A stretch of DNA of 64,000 bases from Nocardiopsis alkaliphila YIM 80379 (GTDB lineage Bacteria; Actinomycetota; Actinomycetes; Streptosporangiales; Streptosporangiaceae), in NCBI RefSeq assembly GCF_000341005.1, contig NZ_ANBD01000055.1, positions 12,834-76,833 of the forward strand, read 5' to 3'. Positions 38,401 to 47,471 of this stretch are shown piece after piece. Within the stretch, counting starts at the first letter, position 1; every line of letters starts with the position of its first letter. Both the position numbers and the translations under genes were made by a program. The notes below the pieces were generated by a model. The model did no database searches. It saw only the letters and a program-made list of their open reading frames with translations, and had not been told where the DNA came from.

Positions 38401-39207
38401 GGTCTCCGGGGAACCGGCGGCAGGGGCGGCGGGGTCCGCGGAACGCTCGGCTGAGCGGGTGTCGACCAGCACCTGAACACCGTCCAGGACCCGCTCCAGG
38501 CCGAAGGAGAACTCGTGGTCCGGGTCGTAGACCGCCTGGTGGGCGGCGCCGACGGCGGAGCCCACCCGCGAGGCGACCGGGTACTGGGAGTCGTCGATCA
38601 GGGCGGCCAGCAGCGGGTTGTAGGTCCGCCACCACTGCTCGTCGTCCATGCCGGACTCCCGGGCGACCTGCTCCGCGCCCAGGGTCTGCCGGGTGGTGCT
38701 CTCCACGTAACCGTTGACCAGGTTGACCGTGGAGTCCATCTCGACCTCGCTCAGACCGAGTCCGTCAATGGCGGAGAGCTCATGGTCGTACTTGGCGATG
38801 AGGTTCGGGCCGAGCAGGCGCGTGGTGATGGTCTGGAGCATCCACGGGTGGCGGATGTACAGGTCGCGGTTGGCGTTGGCGATCCGGCGCAGTCGCTCCC
38901 GCCAACCGCCGGAACGGTCGCCGGAGTCCAGGTCGGCGTAGGCGGCGTCGACCATCAGGTCGATGAGCTCGCCCTTGCCCGGTACGTAGGTGTACAGCGA
39001 CATCGTGCCCACGCCCAAGGCCTCGGCGACCCGGCGCATGGACAGCGCGGCGAGCCCTTCGGCGTCGGCGATCTCCGTGGCGGCCACCACGATCCGGTCA
39101 ACGCTCAGCTCGGGTTTGCCCCGGCGGCGGCTCGCGGGCTCCTGGGTGCGCCACAGCAGGGCCAGGCTGCGCGCGGGATCGCCACTCTTGTTGTGCTGCG
39201 GGGGCAT
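38371..39207 (-). CDS. TetR-family regulator (MSLYTYVPGK type)
   Basis: This 278-residue regulator has an HTH domain (about residues 38-85) with MRRVAEALGVGTMSLYTYVPGK, and a long C-terminal ligand domain of the TetR_C type that often accompanies drug-efflux genes. The last 30 residues are Ala/Ser/Pro-rich and are read from DNA antisense to the guanine deaminase remnant, so the original tail may have been replaced. A perfect 16-bp-arm palindrome lies 19 bases upstream of the ATG, and the same motif occurs before the DrrAB-type operon. It is paralogous to the TetR protein at 47.5 kb. Confidence 0.9.
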   Translation of the reverse strand: MPPQHNKSGDPARSLALLWRTQEPASRRRGKPELSVDRIVVAATEIADAEGLAALSMRRVAEALGVGTMSLYTYVPGKGELIDLMVDAAYADLDSGDRSGGWRERLRRIANANRDLYIRHPWMLQTITTRLLGPNLIAKYDHELSAIDGLGLSEVEMDSTVNLVNGYVESTTRQTLGAEQVARESGMDDEQWWRTYNPLLAALIDDSQYPVASRVGSAVGAAHQAVYDPDHEFSFGLERVLDGVQVLVDTRSAERSADPAAPAAGSPETSGSTARPAT

Positions 39208-39225
39208 CGGTCCGTCCTGGTGGTG

Positions 39226-39265
39226 GGTCCGTAGGGCGTACGGGTCAGTGTACGCCCTACGGACC
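39226..39265. promoter_or_regulatory. TetR operator palindrome
   Basis: GGTCCGTAGGGCGTAC (39226-39241) and its exact reverse complement (39250-39265) flank an 8-base centre. Each arm contains the 11-bp motif GTAGGGCGTAC. Position just upstream of tetR indicates autoregulation. Confidence 0.75.
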
Positions 39266-39277
39266 GGCCACCGGGGT

Positions 39278-39469
39278 TCACCGGCGGGGGCGAGGCCGGG
39301 CGTTCTGGGTGATCCAGGAGTCCTCGACTACCGCCGGGTCGCCGAACAGCTCCCGCGTGACCGCTCAGCTGGGGGAGGCGGCCGAAGAGTTCCAGCTGAC
39401 GACGCTGGGGTCGGCGGCTTCCCGGGATGCGGTCGGCCTCTGGCCGACCGGGAGCGGATAGGCCGGATC
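39278..39469 (-). pseudogene. DrrB-type ABC-2 permease C-terminal remnant
   Basis: The reverse strand holds VTRELFGDPAVVEDSWITQN close to a stop at 39278, matching the C-terminal region of the intact permease at 41.4-42.2 kb (ATRELFGNPGWGGDSWIVQN). Upstream SWNSSAASPS resembles the ADWNPLSSTV segment but an in-frame stop intervenes, and the last helix is missing. It is a decayed fragment. Confidence 0.5.
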
Positions 39470-39944
39470 TTAGTCAGTGGGGATGAAGGAGCCCGAGACG
39501 GTGGCGTCGGCGACCGCCACGGACTTGAAGGCCGCGGCGACCAGGGCGGCGGCCAGTAGCAGCGGCAAGGTGCCCGCGACCACGGTGGTGCGCCCGGTCC
39601 GGGCCCGGTGTAGTCGTTCGGCGATGATGGACTCGGTGTGCGCGTCCACGGCCGAGGTGGGTTCGACCAGGAGCAGGACCTTCGGTGCCCGCGACGTGCA
39701 GCGCGGAGTGGGTCTCGGCGTCACCGCGGGTTCCGTGCGGGTCCAGGACCTCGCGCAGGGAACCGGCGAACAGGTAGGTGTCGTTGTCGGACACCAGGAT
39801 CCGGTGGCGGACCTCGTCGAGTGCCAGATCGCGCAGCGGCACCCCGCCCCAGCCGGTATCGGAGGAGGTGTAGCGGCCCAGCCGGTCCATGAGGTCGGTG
39901 GTGTGCCGGCCGTCCGTGCTGACCAGGGTGGTGCTCCGGACCAT
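39470..39944 (-). pseudogene. ABC exporter ATPase remnant
   Basis: Two reverse frames together match the ATPase domain of the degenerate-site exporter at 24.3-26.1 kb. One has TSSDTGWGGVPLRDLALDEV and NDTYLFAGSLREVLDPH. The other has KVLLLVEPTSAVDAHTESII and AERLHRARTGRTTVVAGTLP. The LSGGQ section between them is deleted, and the sequence then runs into permease-like residues. The altered Walker B (VEP) shows the parent was also a degenerate-site subunit. No start or transmembrane domain remains. Confidence 0.75.
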
Positions 39945-40308
39945 AAGGCCCGGGACTAGTCCAGTTCGGGCAAGGGGTATTGGCGGATCGCGAACTCGTG
40001 GATTCTCGCCCGGGCACTGCCCAACGCCTACTGGGACGACCTTGGTCTGCGGTCGTTGAGCGGGCCCTATCGCCGTTTCAGGCGAGCGGTCTGACGAACC
40101 GCCGGGTGCGTGGTCCGCATGTCCGGTGGTGTGGGAGGCGGGTCGGGCGGCCCGACCCGCCTACCCGATTCTGTGCCGGGTGTTGGCCGATCCTTCACCG
40201 GGGCCGACTCGCTTCGTTCGATCCTTGCCGGCCGGGCCGAGCGCGTCCCAAGTGTGCCTCTGGCCCCTCTCCCTAACGTCTGTGGAGGGCGGGCCGAGAA
40301 CATGCTTC
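39945..40308. other. Noncoding gap before the DrrAB operon
   Basis: I see no supported gene in this 364-base stretch. The open frames here lack family similarity and ribosome sites. It probably contains further decayed sequence and the distal promoter of the next operon. Confidence 0.4.
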
Positions 40309-40378
40309 GTACAGCGTACGGGAATTTTTGCGGAATCCCTTGTGTCCATGGTTTCGTATAGCGTACTGTACGGCGTAC
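40309..40378 (+). promoter_or_regulatory. Three TetR-type operator copies before drrA
   Basis: GTACAGCGTAC (40309-40319), GTATAGCGTAC (40356-40366) and GTACGGCGTAC (40368-40378) are variants of the motif in the tetR palindrome. The last is a perfect 5+1+5 palindrome. They end 38 bases before the proposed TTG start, so binding would block the promoter or leader. Confidence 0.7.
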
Positions 40379-40416
40379 GACAAGCAGGGTCGATTGATGG
40401 CTCTGAGGAGGATGCT

Positions 40417-41409
40417 TTGGATTCGACCGAGTTCGCGGTCACGGCACAAAGCCTGGGCAAGAGGTACGGCAAGGCCTGGGCGCTGAAGGACTTCAACCTG
40501 AATGTGCGACGCGGCACGGTGTGCGGCCTGCTCGGCCCCAACGGGGCGGGCAAGACCACGTCGGTGCGCATTCTGACCACACTGCTGCGCCACGATGAGG
40601 GCAGCGCCCGGGTCGCCGGGTACGACATCGCCACCCAGGGCGTTCAGGTGCGGCACCAGATCGGGCTGGTGGGGCAGAACGCGGCCGTCGACGAGGTGCT
40701 CAGTGGCCGCCAGAACCTCGAGATGTTCGGACGGCTCTACCACTTGGGCGCTCGGCGGGCCGGACGCCGCGCTGACGAACTGCTCGAGCAGTTCCGGCTC
40801 ACCGACACCGGGAAGAAGGCGGTCAGCGCCTACTCCGGGGGCATGCGGCGCCGCCTCGACCTGGCGGCCAGCATGATCCTCTCCCCGCCGGTGCTCTTCC
40901 TGGACGAGCCCACGACAGGGCTGGACCCCCGCAGCCGAAACGAAGTGTGGGGAGCGGTCCGCGGACTGGTCAGCGGGGGCACGACGGTGCTGCTCACCAC
41001 CCAGTACCTGGAGGAGGCCGATCAGCTCGCGGATCGGATCTCGGTGATCGACTCCGGCACCGTCGTCGCGGAGGGAACCCCCGGGGACCTGAAGACTCAG
41101 ATCGGGGGAGACCGGATCGATGTCGTCGCGCACGACACCGAGACCCTGGAGGAGATCGCGCGGATCATGGAGCGGGTGGCCGGCGGACAGTCGTCGGTCG
41201 AGAGTGACACCCGGCGGGTCAGTGTCGGCGTGGACAACCGCGTCCCGGCGCTCACCGAGGTGGCGAGGGCGTTGGAGAGCGCTGGGATCGCTGTGGAGGA
41301 CATCGCCTTGCGGCGTCCGACCCTGGACGAGGTGTTCCTGTACCTCACCGGTGACGGCACGGACAGCTCCAACACTTCCGAGACCGCCCAGGAGGCCTCA
41401 GTCCGATGA
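40417..41409 (+). CDS. DrrA-type drug-export ATPase
   Basis: This 330-residue ATPase of the daunorubicin-resistance (DrrA) family drives the permease encoded next. It has Walker A GPNGAGKTT near residue 41, signature YSGGMRRRLDLA, Walker B LFLDEPTTGLD, switch region LLTTQYLEEADQLAD, and the DrrA C-terminal domain ending RRPTLDEVFLYLTG. The start is taken as TTG 40417 with GAGGAGG upstream; an ATG at 40348 would put the operators inside the gene. The stop overlaps the permease start (ATGA). Likely controlled by the TetR protein at 38.4-39.2 kb. Confidence 0.9.
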   Translation: MDSTEFAVTAQSLGKRYGKAWALKDFNLNVRRGTVCGLLGPNGAGKTTSVRILTTLLRHDEGSARVAGYDIATQGVQVRHQIGLVGQNAAVDEVLSGRQNLEMFGRLYHLGARRAGRRADELLEQFRLTDTGKKAVSAYSGGMRRRLDLAASMILSPPVLFLDEPTTGLDPRSRNEVWGAVRGLVSGGTTVLLTTQYLEEADQLADRISVIDSGTVVAEGTPGDLKTQIGGDRIDVVAHDTETLEEIARIMERVAGGQSSVESDTRRVSVGVDNRVPALTEVARALESAGIAVEDIALRRPTLDEVFLYLTGDGTDSSNTSETAQEASVR

Positions 41410-42242
41410 ACGACACCAAGATCGCGGCCCCGGTCGGGTCGCGCAGCGCCGGTGACAGGCTCCGGTGGGCGCTCGTGGACGGGTGGACCGTCACACGCCG
41501 AGACCTCCTCCACTGGGCGCGCCAACCCGGGCAGCTGATCGCCGGGCTGTTGTTCCCAGTGGTCATGGTGCTGATGTTCGGATTCCTGTTCGGCGGCGCG
41601 ATGATCGTGCCCGGAGGCGGGAACTACCGCGAATTCCTGATGCCCGGCATGTTCGCCATGGCGATGGTCTTCGGTATCGGGGAGACCGTTACCGCTGTCG
41701 CCCACGACGCCTCACGCGGGGTCACGGATCGCTTCCGTTCCATGCCGATGGCGCCTTCCGCGGTGGTGGTCGGCCGCTGCGTCGCGGACATGCTCAAGTC
41801 CACCATCACCCTGTTCCTCCTCATCGGATGCGGTCTGCTGATGGGCTGGCAGTGGAACGGTACGGCAGGCGAGGCCGCCACCGGGATCGGGCTGCTCCTG
41901 CTGCTCCGTTTCTCCCTGGTCTGGATGGGCATCTACGTCGGCCTGGTCATGCGGGGCGAGAGCGCCATCATGGCCGTGCACACGCTGGAGTTCCCGCTGG
42001 GATTCCTCTCCAACGCCTTCGTGGCGACCGCCACCATGCCCCTGTGGCTGGGCACGATCGCTGACTGGAACCCGCTGTCCTCGACCGTCGCCGCCACTCG
42101 TGAGCTGTTCGGCAACCCCGGTTGGGGCGGCGATAGCTGGATCGTGCAGAACGCGATCCTGATGGCGGTGGTCTGGCCACTGATCATCGTCGCGATCTTC
42201 TTCCCCCTGTGTGTCCAACGGTTCCGAAGGCTCGGTCAGTAG
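41406..42242 (+). CDS. DrrB-type ABC-2 permease
   Basis: This 278-residue membrane protein with six helices is the partner of the DrrA-type ATPase. ABC-2 segments include LLHWARQPGQLIAGLLFPVV, FLMPGMFAMAMVFGIGETV, GVTDRFRSMPMAPSAVVVGR, LGFLSNAFVATATMP and NPLSSTVAATRELFGNPG. Substrates of such pairs are hydrophobic drugs or lipids. A long hairpin ends the operon 18 bases after the stop. Confidence 0.9.
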   Translation: MNDTKIAAPVGSRSAGDRLRWALVDGWTVTRRDLLHWARQPGQLIAGLLFPVVMVLMFGFLFGGAMIVPGGGNYREFLMPGMFAMAMVFGIGETVTAVAHDASRGVTDRFRSMPMAPSAVVVGRCVADMLKSTITLFLLIGCGLLMGWQWNGTAGEAATGIGLLLLLRFSLVWMGIYVGLVMRGESAIMAVHTLEFPLGFLSNAFVATATMPLWLGTIADWNPLSSTVAATRELFGNPGWGGDSWIVQNAILMAVVWPLIIVAIFFPLCVQRFRRLGQ

Positions 42243-42260
42243 CTGACGGACCTCTACCCC

Positions 42261-42297
42261 GGCCATGGCGGTGCCACCGTCCGGCACCGCCATGGCC
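42261..42297. terminator. Terminator after drrAB-type operon
   Basis: GGCCATGGCGGTGCC (42261-42275) and GGCACCGCCATGGCC (42283-42297) are perfect 15-base arms with a 7-base loop. Confidence 0.85.
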
Positions 42298-42317
42298 CCA
42301 GTACCCGAGGAGAACCG

Positions 42318-43295
42318 ATGTCCACTGCTGGATCAACGGAGCGACAGGACCTGAGGCCGTCGACGCTCGAGGTCATGATCGGTGTGTCTCTCGCCCCTGG
42401 CCTGCCCTGCGACCACGAGGTCGCGGGGCTGCTGACCCTCCCCGGCGGGGAACCCGCGAACACCGTGCAGTTGTTGGTTCCCGGGGGCACGTACGGAAGC
42501 GAATACTGGCTGACGCGCGGTGACCCGGACCATCCGTCCTACACCGAGACCATGGCCGACGCCGGTTACGCGACGCTGGCGGTGGACAGGTTCGGTGCCG
42601 GGGAGAAGAGCTCGCTTCCGCCCTCGGGCGGATTCCGAAAGGGGACACACGTCCATGTGGTGTCACAGATCGTGAGCCGGCTCCGCGAGAACGGTGTCGC
42701 CGGGTACCGGTTCGGCCGCGTCGTCCTGGTCGGGCACTCCTATGGTTCCACGCTGGCGCGCTCCCTGGCGGTCAGGGAGCCGGGGGCGATCGACGGCCTC
42801 ATCCTGACGGGAGAGTGCAGCAAGCCCAACGAGGCGGCCTTCATGGAGTTCGAGTCCGCCCTGTACGCGGCGGACCAGGACCCCCGGTTGGCCGGACGGG
42901 GCGTTGACGCCGGTTACTACACGACCAGACCCGGTATGCGTGAAGAGTGGTTCTACCACGCCCCCACCGCGGATCCCGAGGTCATCGCGGCCGACGAACG
43001 GACCAAGGCGGCCGACGTGTACAGCGAGGACTACCCCCTGCCCACCGAGAATGCGGCCATCCGGGTTCCGGTCCTCATCGTGGTCGGTGAGAACGATCGC
43101 CTGCTGTGCGGTGAGGGCGGAACCGACTCCGCCGGCTCCGCTGGGTTCCTGGAACAGGAATCGAGGTGGTACCCCCCTGAGGCGCGCCTGGAGGCCGTGA
43201 TCGTGCCCGACACGGGGCACGCCCTCAACCTGCACCGGACCGCGCCCCTCTGGTTATCCGTGGCACGGGAGTGGTGTGACCGTCACATTGGTTAG
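42318..43295 (+). CDS. Alpha/beta hydrolase
   Basis: This 325-residue cytoplasmic hydrolase has the nucleophile elbow VLVGHSYGSTLA (Ser near 137), an acid in VVGENDRLL and the His in PDTGHALNLH. The oxyanion region is LLVPGGTYGSEYW. A GAGGAGAAC site lies before the ATG at 42318, which follows the hairpin closely. Substrate unknown. It may detoxify or activate a compound handled by the neighbouring exporter; that is inferred from position only. Its end overlaps the SNF2 gene by 20 bases. Confidence 0.8.
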   Translation: MSTAGSTERQDLRPSTLEVMIGVSLAPGLPCDHEVAGLLTLPGGEPANTVQLLVPGGTYGSEYWLTRGDPDHPSYTETMADAGYATLAVDRFGAGEKSSLPPSGGFRKGTHVHVVSQIVSRLRENGVAGYRFGRVVLVGHSYGSTLARSLAVREPGAIDGLILTGECSKPNEAAFMEFESALYAADQDPRLAGRGVDAGYYTTRPGMREEWFYHAPTADPEVIAADERTKAADVYSEDYPLPTENAAIRVPVLIVVGENDRLLCGEGGTDSAGSAGFLEQESRWYPPEARLEAVIVPDTGHALNLHRTAPLWLSVAREWCDRHIG

Positions 43296-46191
43296 CGGCG
43301 AGAAAGGGGCACGGGGACTGATGGTGAGGACACCGGCTGAGAACATGGACGAACACGGGTCGGAACACCCCGCCCTGGAGGACTGCGCTGTGGTGTTCGA
43401 GGCCGCGGACCCACCGCGCGACGGGCGCTTCGCCTTCTGGCGGCCCGACGGCACGGCACTTCCCGCGCGGGTGGGAGAACCGGGGGAGCTCGACGTGGCG
43501 GAGCCCGACCGGGGCCGCGTCCGTGTGCGGCGCGTACCGGTGGTCAGGATCCCGGTCGCGGACGCTCTGACCACCCTGATCAGGGCGCGGTACGCGTACG
43601 GGGAGCGGAACCCGGACCCGTCGGCTGCCTTCTGGGGAGCGGCCTGCCTCATCGCCTTGGACCTGGTGGCGCGCGGCCGCCTCCTGCCGGGGGTGTCGGA
43701 CGGCGGTTTCGACGCCTGGCGCCTCGGACCCTTGGACATCGCCGACATGGAACGGATCAGAGAACTGGCCGCCGCGATGCCCGCCCGGGCCCGCGCGGTT
43801 CCAGTGGTGGGTGTCGCGCCGGTAGCCCTCCACCGCGCGGAAGGGCTGCTTCGCCTGTGCCTGGACGCCATCGCCGACACGATGCCACGCACGCCCATCG
43901 CTGAGCTGATCTCCGGCGGGAAGCCGTTCGCCGCCCTGGAACCCCAGCCCTCCGAAGAGCTGCGCGACTGGGCCGACAGTATCGCCATCGGTCAGGACGT
44001 CGGTGTGCGGATCTCCCTGCGCCTCGAGATCCCCGGTGGTGTCGACGCGCTGGAACGAGGCGGGGGGAGCACACCCGTACGCGCCGTGGTCCGTACGCGC
44101 AGCCTCGCCGACCCGACTGTCATCGTCGACGCCGTCGACCTCTGGGAGGGCGGCGATGACCGGTTCGGGCCGCAAGGGCGTTTCCACGCGATCATGGCCA
44201 TCCGACGGGCGGCGGTCGCGTGGGCGCCCCTGGAACGGCTGCTCGATCACTCGGTCCCTGATGAGCTGGAGTTGTCCGATGACGAGGTTCTCCGCCTCGT
44301 CGGCGACGACGCCGCCAGTGTGGACGAGGCGAGGGTGGAGATCCAGTGGCCCGACGAGATCGCCCACATACTGGAGGCGCGCGCGGAGATCGGCGTACGC
44401 GACTCGGCACCCGCGGACCCCGCGGCCTTTTTCCGCGGTGATGACCGGGTCAGTCTCAACTGGCGCCTGTACGTGGACGGCGACAGGCTCGACGACGAGG
44501 ACATGGCCTACGTGGCCAAATCTGACCGGCCCTTCGTATATCTGAAGGACCGCTGGCTGCTGCTCCCCATGGAACTGGGCCGCAAAGCGCGCGAGTGGGA
44601 ACTGGAACCCCAGACGCCTATGCGCGCGCTGGGCGCCGCGCTGCTCGGCGGGATCGAGATCGATGGCGGGACCGGTCCGGAGTGGGTGGACGTCGACCCG
44701 TCGTGGTGGCTCGCCGCGCTCCGGGACCGGATCAGCGGCCCGGACAGTGGGGAGGAGCCCTTGGTCCAGCCTGCCGAACTCGAAGCGACGTTGCGAGACT
44801 ACCAACTCAGGGGATTGCGCTGGTTGGACCGCATGACCTCGCTCGGGCTGAACGGCTGCCTGGCGGACGACATGGGCCTCGGCAAGACCATCACGCTCAT
44901 CGCCCTGTACCTGAAACGGAGTCGCGGCTCGGCGCACGCGCCACCGACCCTGGTGGTGTGCCCCGCGTCGCTCCTGGGCAACTGGGAGCGCGAGATCGCG
45001 CGGTTCGCCCCCGGGACACCGGTCAGCAGGTTCCACGGTCCCGGCCGGACCCTGGAGGAAGCCACCGAAGGGTTCGTCCTCACCACCTACGGAACCATGC
45101 GCCTGGACGCCGAGCGCCTGGACGGGGTCGGGTGGGATCTGGTCGTGGCCGACGAGGCCCAGCACGTCAAGAACCCGCTGTCCGCCACGGCCAAGGCGTT
45201 GCGCGGGATACCCGCCGCCGCCAGAGTGGCCCTCACCGGTACCCCGGTGGAGAATAACCTGTCCGAGCTGTGGGCGATCCTGGACTGGACCACCCCGGGG
45301 TTGCTCGGCCCGCTGGCCGAGTTCCGTGCGCGCTGGGCGCGTCCGGTGGAGGAGGAAGGCGACGCCGGTACGGCGGAGCGACTCTCCCGCATGGTCGGAC
45401 CCTTCCTGCTGCGTCGGCGCAAGACCGACCCGAACATCGTGCCCGAGTTGCCGCCCAAGGTCGAGACCGACCGTCCGGTGGGTCTGACCTCCGAACAGGT
45501 CCACCTCTACGAGAGCACGGTCAGTTCGGTCATGGCCGAGATCGCCGGCAGCGAGGGGATCGCTCGCCGGGGCCGCGTCCTGAAGCTGCTCACGGGGCTC
45601 AAACAGATCTGCAACCACCCGGCCCAGTACCTCAAGGAGGAACAGCCTCGGCTGCGCGGGCGCTCCGGGAAGCTCGAACTCCTGGAGGAGCTCCTGGAGA
45701 CGATCGTTGCCGAGAACGACGCGGTGCTGGTGTTCACACAGTATGTGGCGATGGCCCGGCTCATCGAGGCCAGGCTCCGGGAACGCGGCCTACCAGCACA
45801 GCTGCTGCACGGCGGAACCCCGGTGTCGAAGAGGGAGGGGATGGTCCGGCGCTTCCAGGAGGGTGAGGTCCCCGTGTTCCTGCTGTCCCTCAAGGCCGCG
45901 GGCACCGGGCTCAACCTCACCCGTGCCGGGCACGTGGTGCACTTCGACCGCTGGTGGAACCCGGCGGTGGAGGAACAGGCCACTGACCGCGCCTACCGGA
46001 TCGGCCAGACCCGGTCGGTCCAGGTGCACAGGATCATCGCCGAGGGGACCTTGGAGGACCGTATCGCCTCGATGCTCCGTTCCAAGCGACACCTGGCCGA
46101 CGCGGTGCTGTCCTCGGGTGAGGCGGCGCTGAGTGAGCTGTCCGACACGGAGCTGGCCGGGCTCGTGAAACTGGAGGATCACACGCGATGA
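43276..46191 (+). CDS. SNF2-family helicase-like ATPase
   Basis: A protein of up to 971 residues with an N-terminal bacterial SNF2-associated domain and a two-lobed SNF2 motor. Motif I DDMGLGKTITL lies near residue 530, motif II VADEAQHVKN near 625, TGTPVENNLSELW follows, and motifs V/VI (AAGTGLNLTRAGHVVHFDRW, then EQATDRAYRIGQT) lie near 875-910. Such ATPases move on double-stranded DNA or RNA polymerase complexes. GTG 43276 overlaps the hydrolase gene; ATG 43321 is an alternative. The SWIM protein gene overlaps its end (ATGA), so the two act together. Confidence 0.9.
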   Translation: MTVTLVSGEKGARGLMVRTPAENMDEHGSEHPALEDCAVVFEAADPPRDGRFAFWRPDGTALPARVGEPGELDVAEPDRGRVRVRRVPVVRIPVADALTTLIRARYAYGERNPDPSAAFWGAACLIALDLVARGRLLPGVSDGGFDAWRLGPLDIADMERIRELAAAMPARARAVPVVGVAPVALHRAEGLLRLCLDAIADTMPRTPIAELISGGKPFAALEPQPSEELRDWADSIAIGQDVGVRISLRLEIPGGVDALERGGGSTPVRAVVRTRSLADPTVIVDAVDLWEGGDDRFGPQGRFHAIMAIRRAAVAWAPLERLLDHSVPDELELSDDEVLRLVGDDAASVDEARVEIQWPDEIAHILEARAEIGVRDSAPADPAAFFRGDDRVSLNWRLYVDGDRLDDEDMAYVAKSDRPFVYLKDRWLLLPMELGRKAREWELEPQTPMRALGAALLGGIEIDGGTGPEWVDVDPSWWLAALRDRISGPDSGEEPLVQPAELEATLRDYQLRGLRWLDRMTSLGLNGCLADDMGLGKTITLIALYLKRSRGSAHAPPTLVVCPASLLGNWEREIARFAPGTPVSRFHGPGRTLEEATEGFVLTTYGTMRLDAERLDGVGWDLVVADEAQHVKNPLSATAKALRGIPAAARVALTGTPVENNLSELWAILDWTTPGLLGPLAEFRARWARPVEEEGDAGTAERLSRMVGPFLLRRRKTDPNIVPELPPKVETDRPVGLTSEQVHLYESTVSSVMAEIAGSEGIARRGRVLKLLTGLKQICNHPAQYLKEEQPRLRGRSGKLELLEELLETIVAENDAVLVFTQYVAMARLIEARLRERGLPAQLLHGGTPVSKREGMVRRFQEGEVPVFLLSLKAAGTGLNLTRAGHVVHFDRWWNPAVEEQATDRAYRIGQTRSVQVHRIIAEGTLEDRIASMLRSKRHLADAVLSSGEAALSELSDTELAGLVKLEDHTR

Positions 46192-47432
46192 GCACGGAGT
46201 ACGACGAACGAGCGAAGTCCTTTCCGCCCAAACCCGCTTACAAGAAGGGGAAGCGCTTCGCGCAGAGCTGGTGGGGCAACGCGTGGATCAAGGCCATGGT
46301 CGACACCGCCCTGGATCCGGTTCCGCTGAAGAAAGGGCGCCGATACGCCGCCGCCGGGCACGTCGGCACCGTCACGGTCAGCCCTGGGCGCGCGGCGGCG
46401 ACGGTGTTCGACGAGGAGGGCGCACAGGAGGCCGTGGTCCTGCTGGACCAGTTCTCCGAGGACGAGTGGGGCCGCTTCCTCGAAAAGGTCGCGGTCAAGG
46501 CCGGGCACACCGCCGATCTTCTGGAACGAAAGATGCCGAAGGAGGTGGCGGAGGACGCGGAGGAAGCCGACGTACGGCTGCTCCCGGGCGTGGGCGACCT
46601 CGACCCGGAGTGCACGTGCCTCGACTTCGAACTGCCCTGTAAGCACGCCGCGGCGCTCAGCTACCAGCTGGCGCGTCTCCTGGACGAGGACCCGTTCGTT
46701 CTGCTGCTCCTGCGCGGCCGGACCGAGGACGAACTCGTCGAGGAGATCAGTCAGCTGAACGCCGCCGAGGAGGAGGGTGCCGCCGCGGATGAGAGCGTGC
46801 CCGCCGAGGACGCTTTCGCGGTGGGCGTTCCCGCCCTGCCGGAGCCGCCGCCACGACCGGAGGCGACCGCTGTCGGGACGTTCCCGTCCTACCACGGGTA
46901 CGAAACGGAGGAGGCCGAACCGGCCAGGCTGGACTGGTTGGTCTTCGACACGTCGGCCCGCGCGTTCGAGGCCGTCGCCGCAGTCGACGGCATGACCTTC
47001 GAGCGGGAGCTGGACGAGTGGCGAGACGCCGTGCGGATGGTCGCCGCGAATGATGATCCGGCTCTCGCGGAACGGTTGGGAAAGAGGTTCCCAGGGGACA
47101 TCGCGACGGCCGCGTCGGCGTGGCGGTACGGCGGAGGCGATGGTTTGGACGCTCTGGAGACGTCTTGGACCCCGGACCGGTGGGAAGTGGCCCGTGCGCG
47201 TACGGAAATGGAGCAGGCCTGGGATGACGGGGTCCCTGAGGAACAGCCGGACATCCAGGTCTGGCGTAACCGGTGGACGGTGAAGAACCGGGGAGTGCAG
47301 CTGCGCTACGGCCGGGACCTGAAGTGGTACCCGTACCGGCAGGAGGGCAAGGCCTGGTTCCCGGCCGGACCGCCGGACACGGACCCCGCGGCTGTCTTGG
47401 CGGAACTGCTGGCCGAGGACGGTCTCCAATGA
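46188..47432 (+). CDS. SWIM zinc-finger protein
   Basis: This 414-residue protein has a SWIM zinc finger near residues 140-155 (CTCLDFELPCKHAAAL, a CxC...CxH pattern), predicted to bind DNA or protein. The N-terminus (FPPKPAYKKGKRFAQSWWGN then AWIKAM) is typical of the actinobacterial family encoded next to SNF2 ATPases. An acidic Pro-rich linker (about 190-240) separates it from a C-terminal domain with VWRNRWTVKNRGVQLRYGRD. The precise job of the pair is not known; DNA repair or transcription roles are discussed for related proteins. Confidence 0.85.
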   Translation: MSTEYDERAKSFPPKPAYKKGKRFAQSWWGNAWIKAMVDTALDPVPLKKGRRYAAAGHVGTVTVSPGRAAATVFDEEGAQEAVVLLDQFSEDEWGRFLEKVAVKAGHTADLLERKMPKEVAEDAEEADVRLLPGVGDLDPECTCLDFELPCKHAAALSYQLARLLDEDPFVLLLLRGRTEDELVEEISQLNAAEEEGAAADESVPAEDAFAVGVPALPEPPPRPEATAVGTFPSYHGYETEEAEPARLDWLVFDTSARAFEAVAAVDGMTFERELDEWRDAVRMVAANDDPALAERLGKRFPGDIATAASAWRYGGGDGLDALETSWTPDRWEVARARTEMEQAWDDGVPEEQPDIQVWRNRWTVKNRGVQLRYGRDLKWYPYRQEGKAWFPAGPPDTDPAAVLAELLAEDGLQ

Positions 47433-47471
47433 CGCGCACAGGCGACCTTCGGCGGACGGGAGGGTAAGGGT

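Noticed and set aside
37793-38476. A complete 227-residue forward-strand gene
   Set aside because: Only codons from about 38069 resemble a protein (guanine deaminase); the earlier part is antisense to a regulator fragment and includes the hisC terminator.
40348-41409. ATG at 40348 as start of the DrrA-type gene
   Set aside because: It would place two operator copies inside the coding region and add residues unlike the family; TTG 40417 has a GAGGAGG site and gives the usual length.
43225-45618. Reverse-strand open frame of about 797 codons opposite the SNF2 gene
   Set aside because: The forward strand encodes unmistakable SNF2 motifs; the reverse product has no recognisable fold and shadow-type composition.
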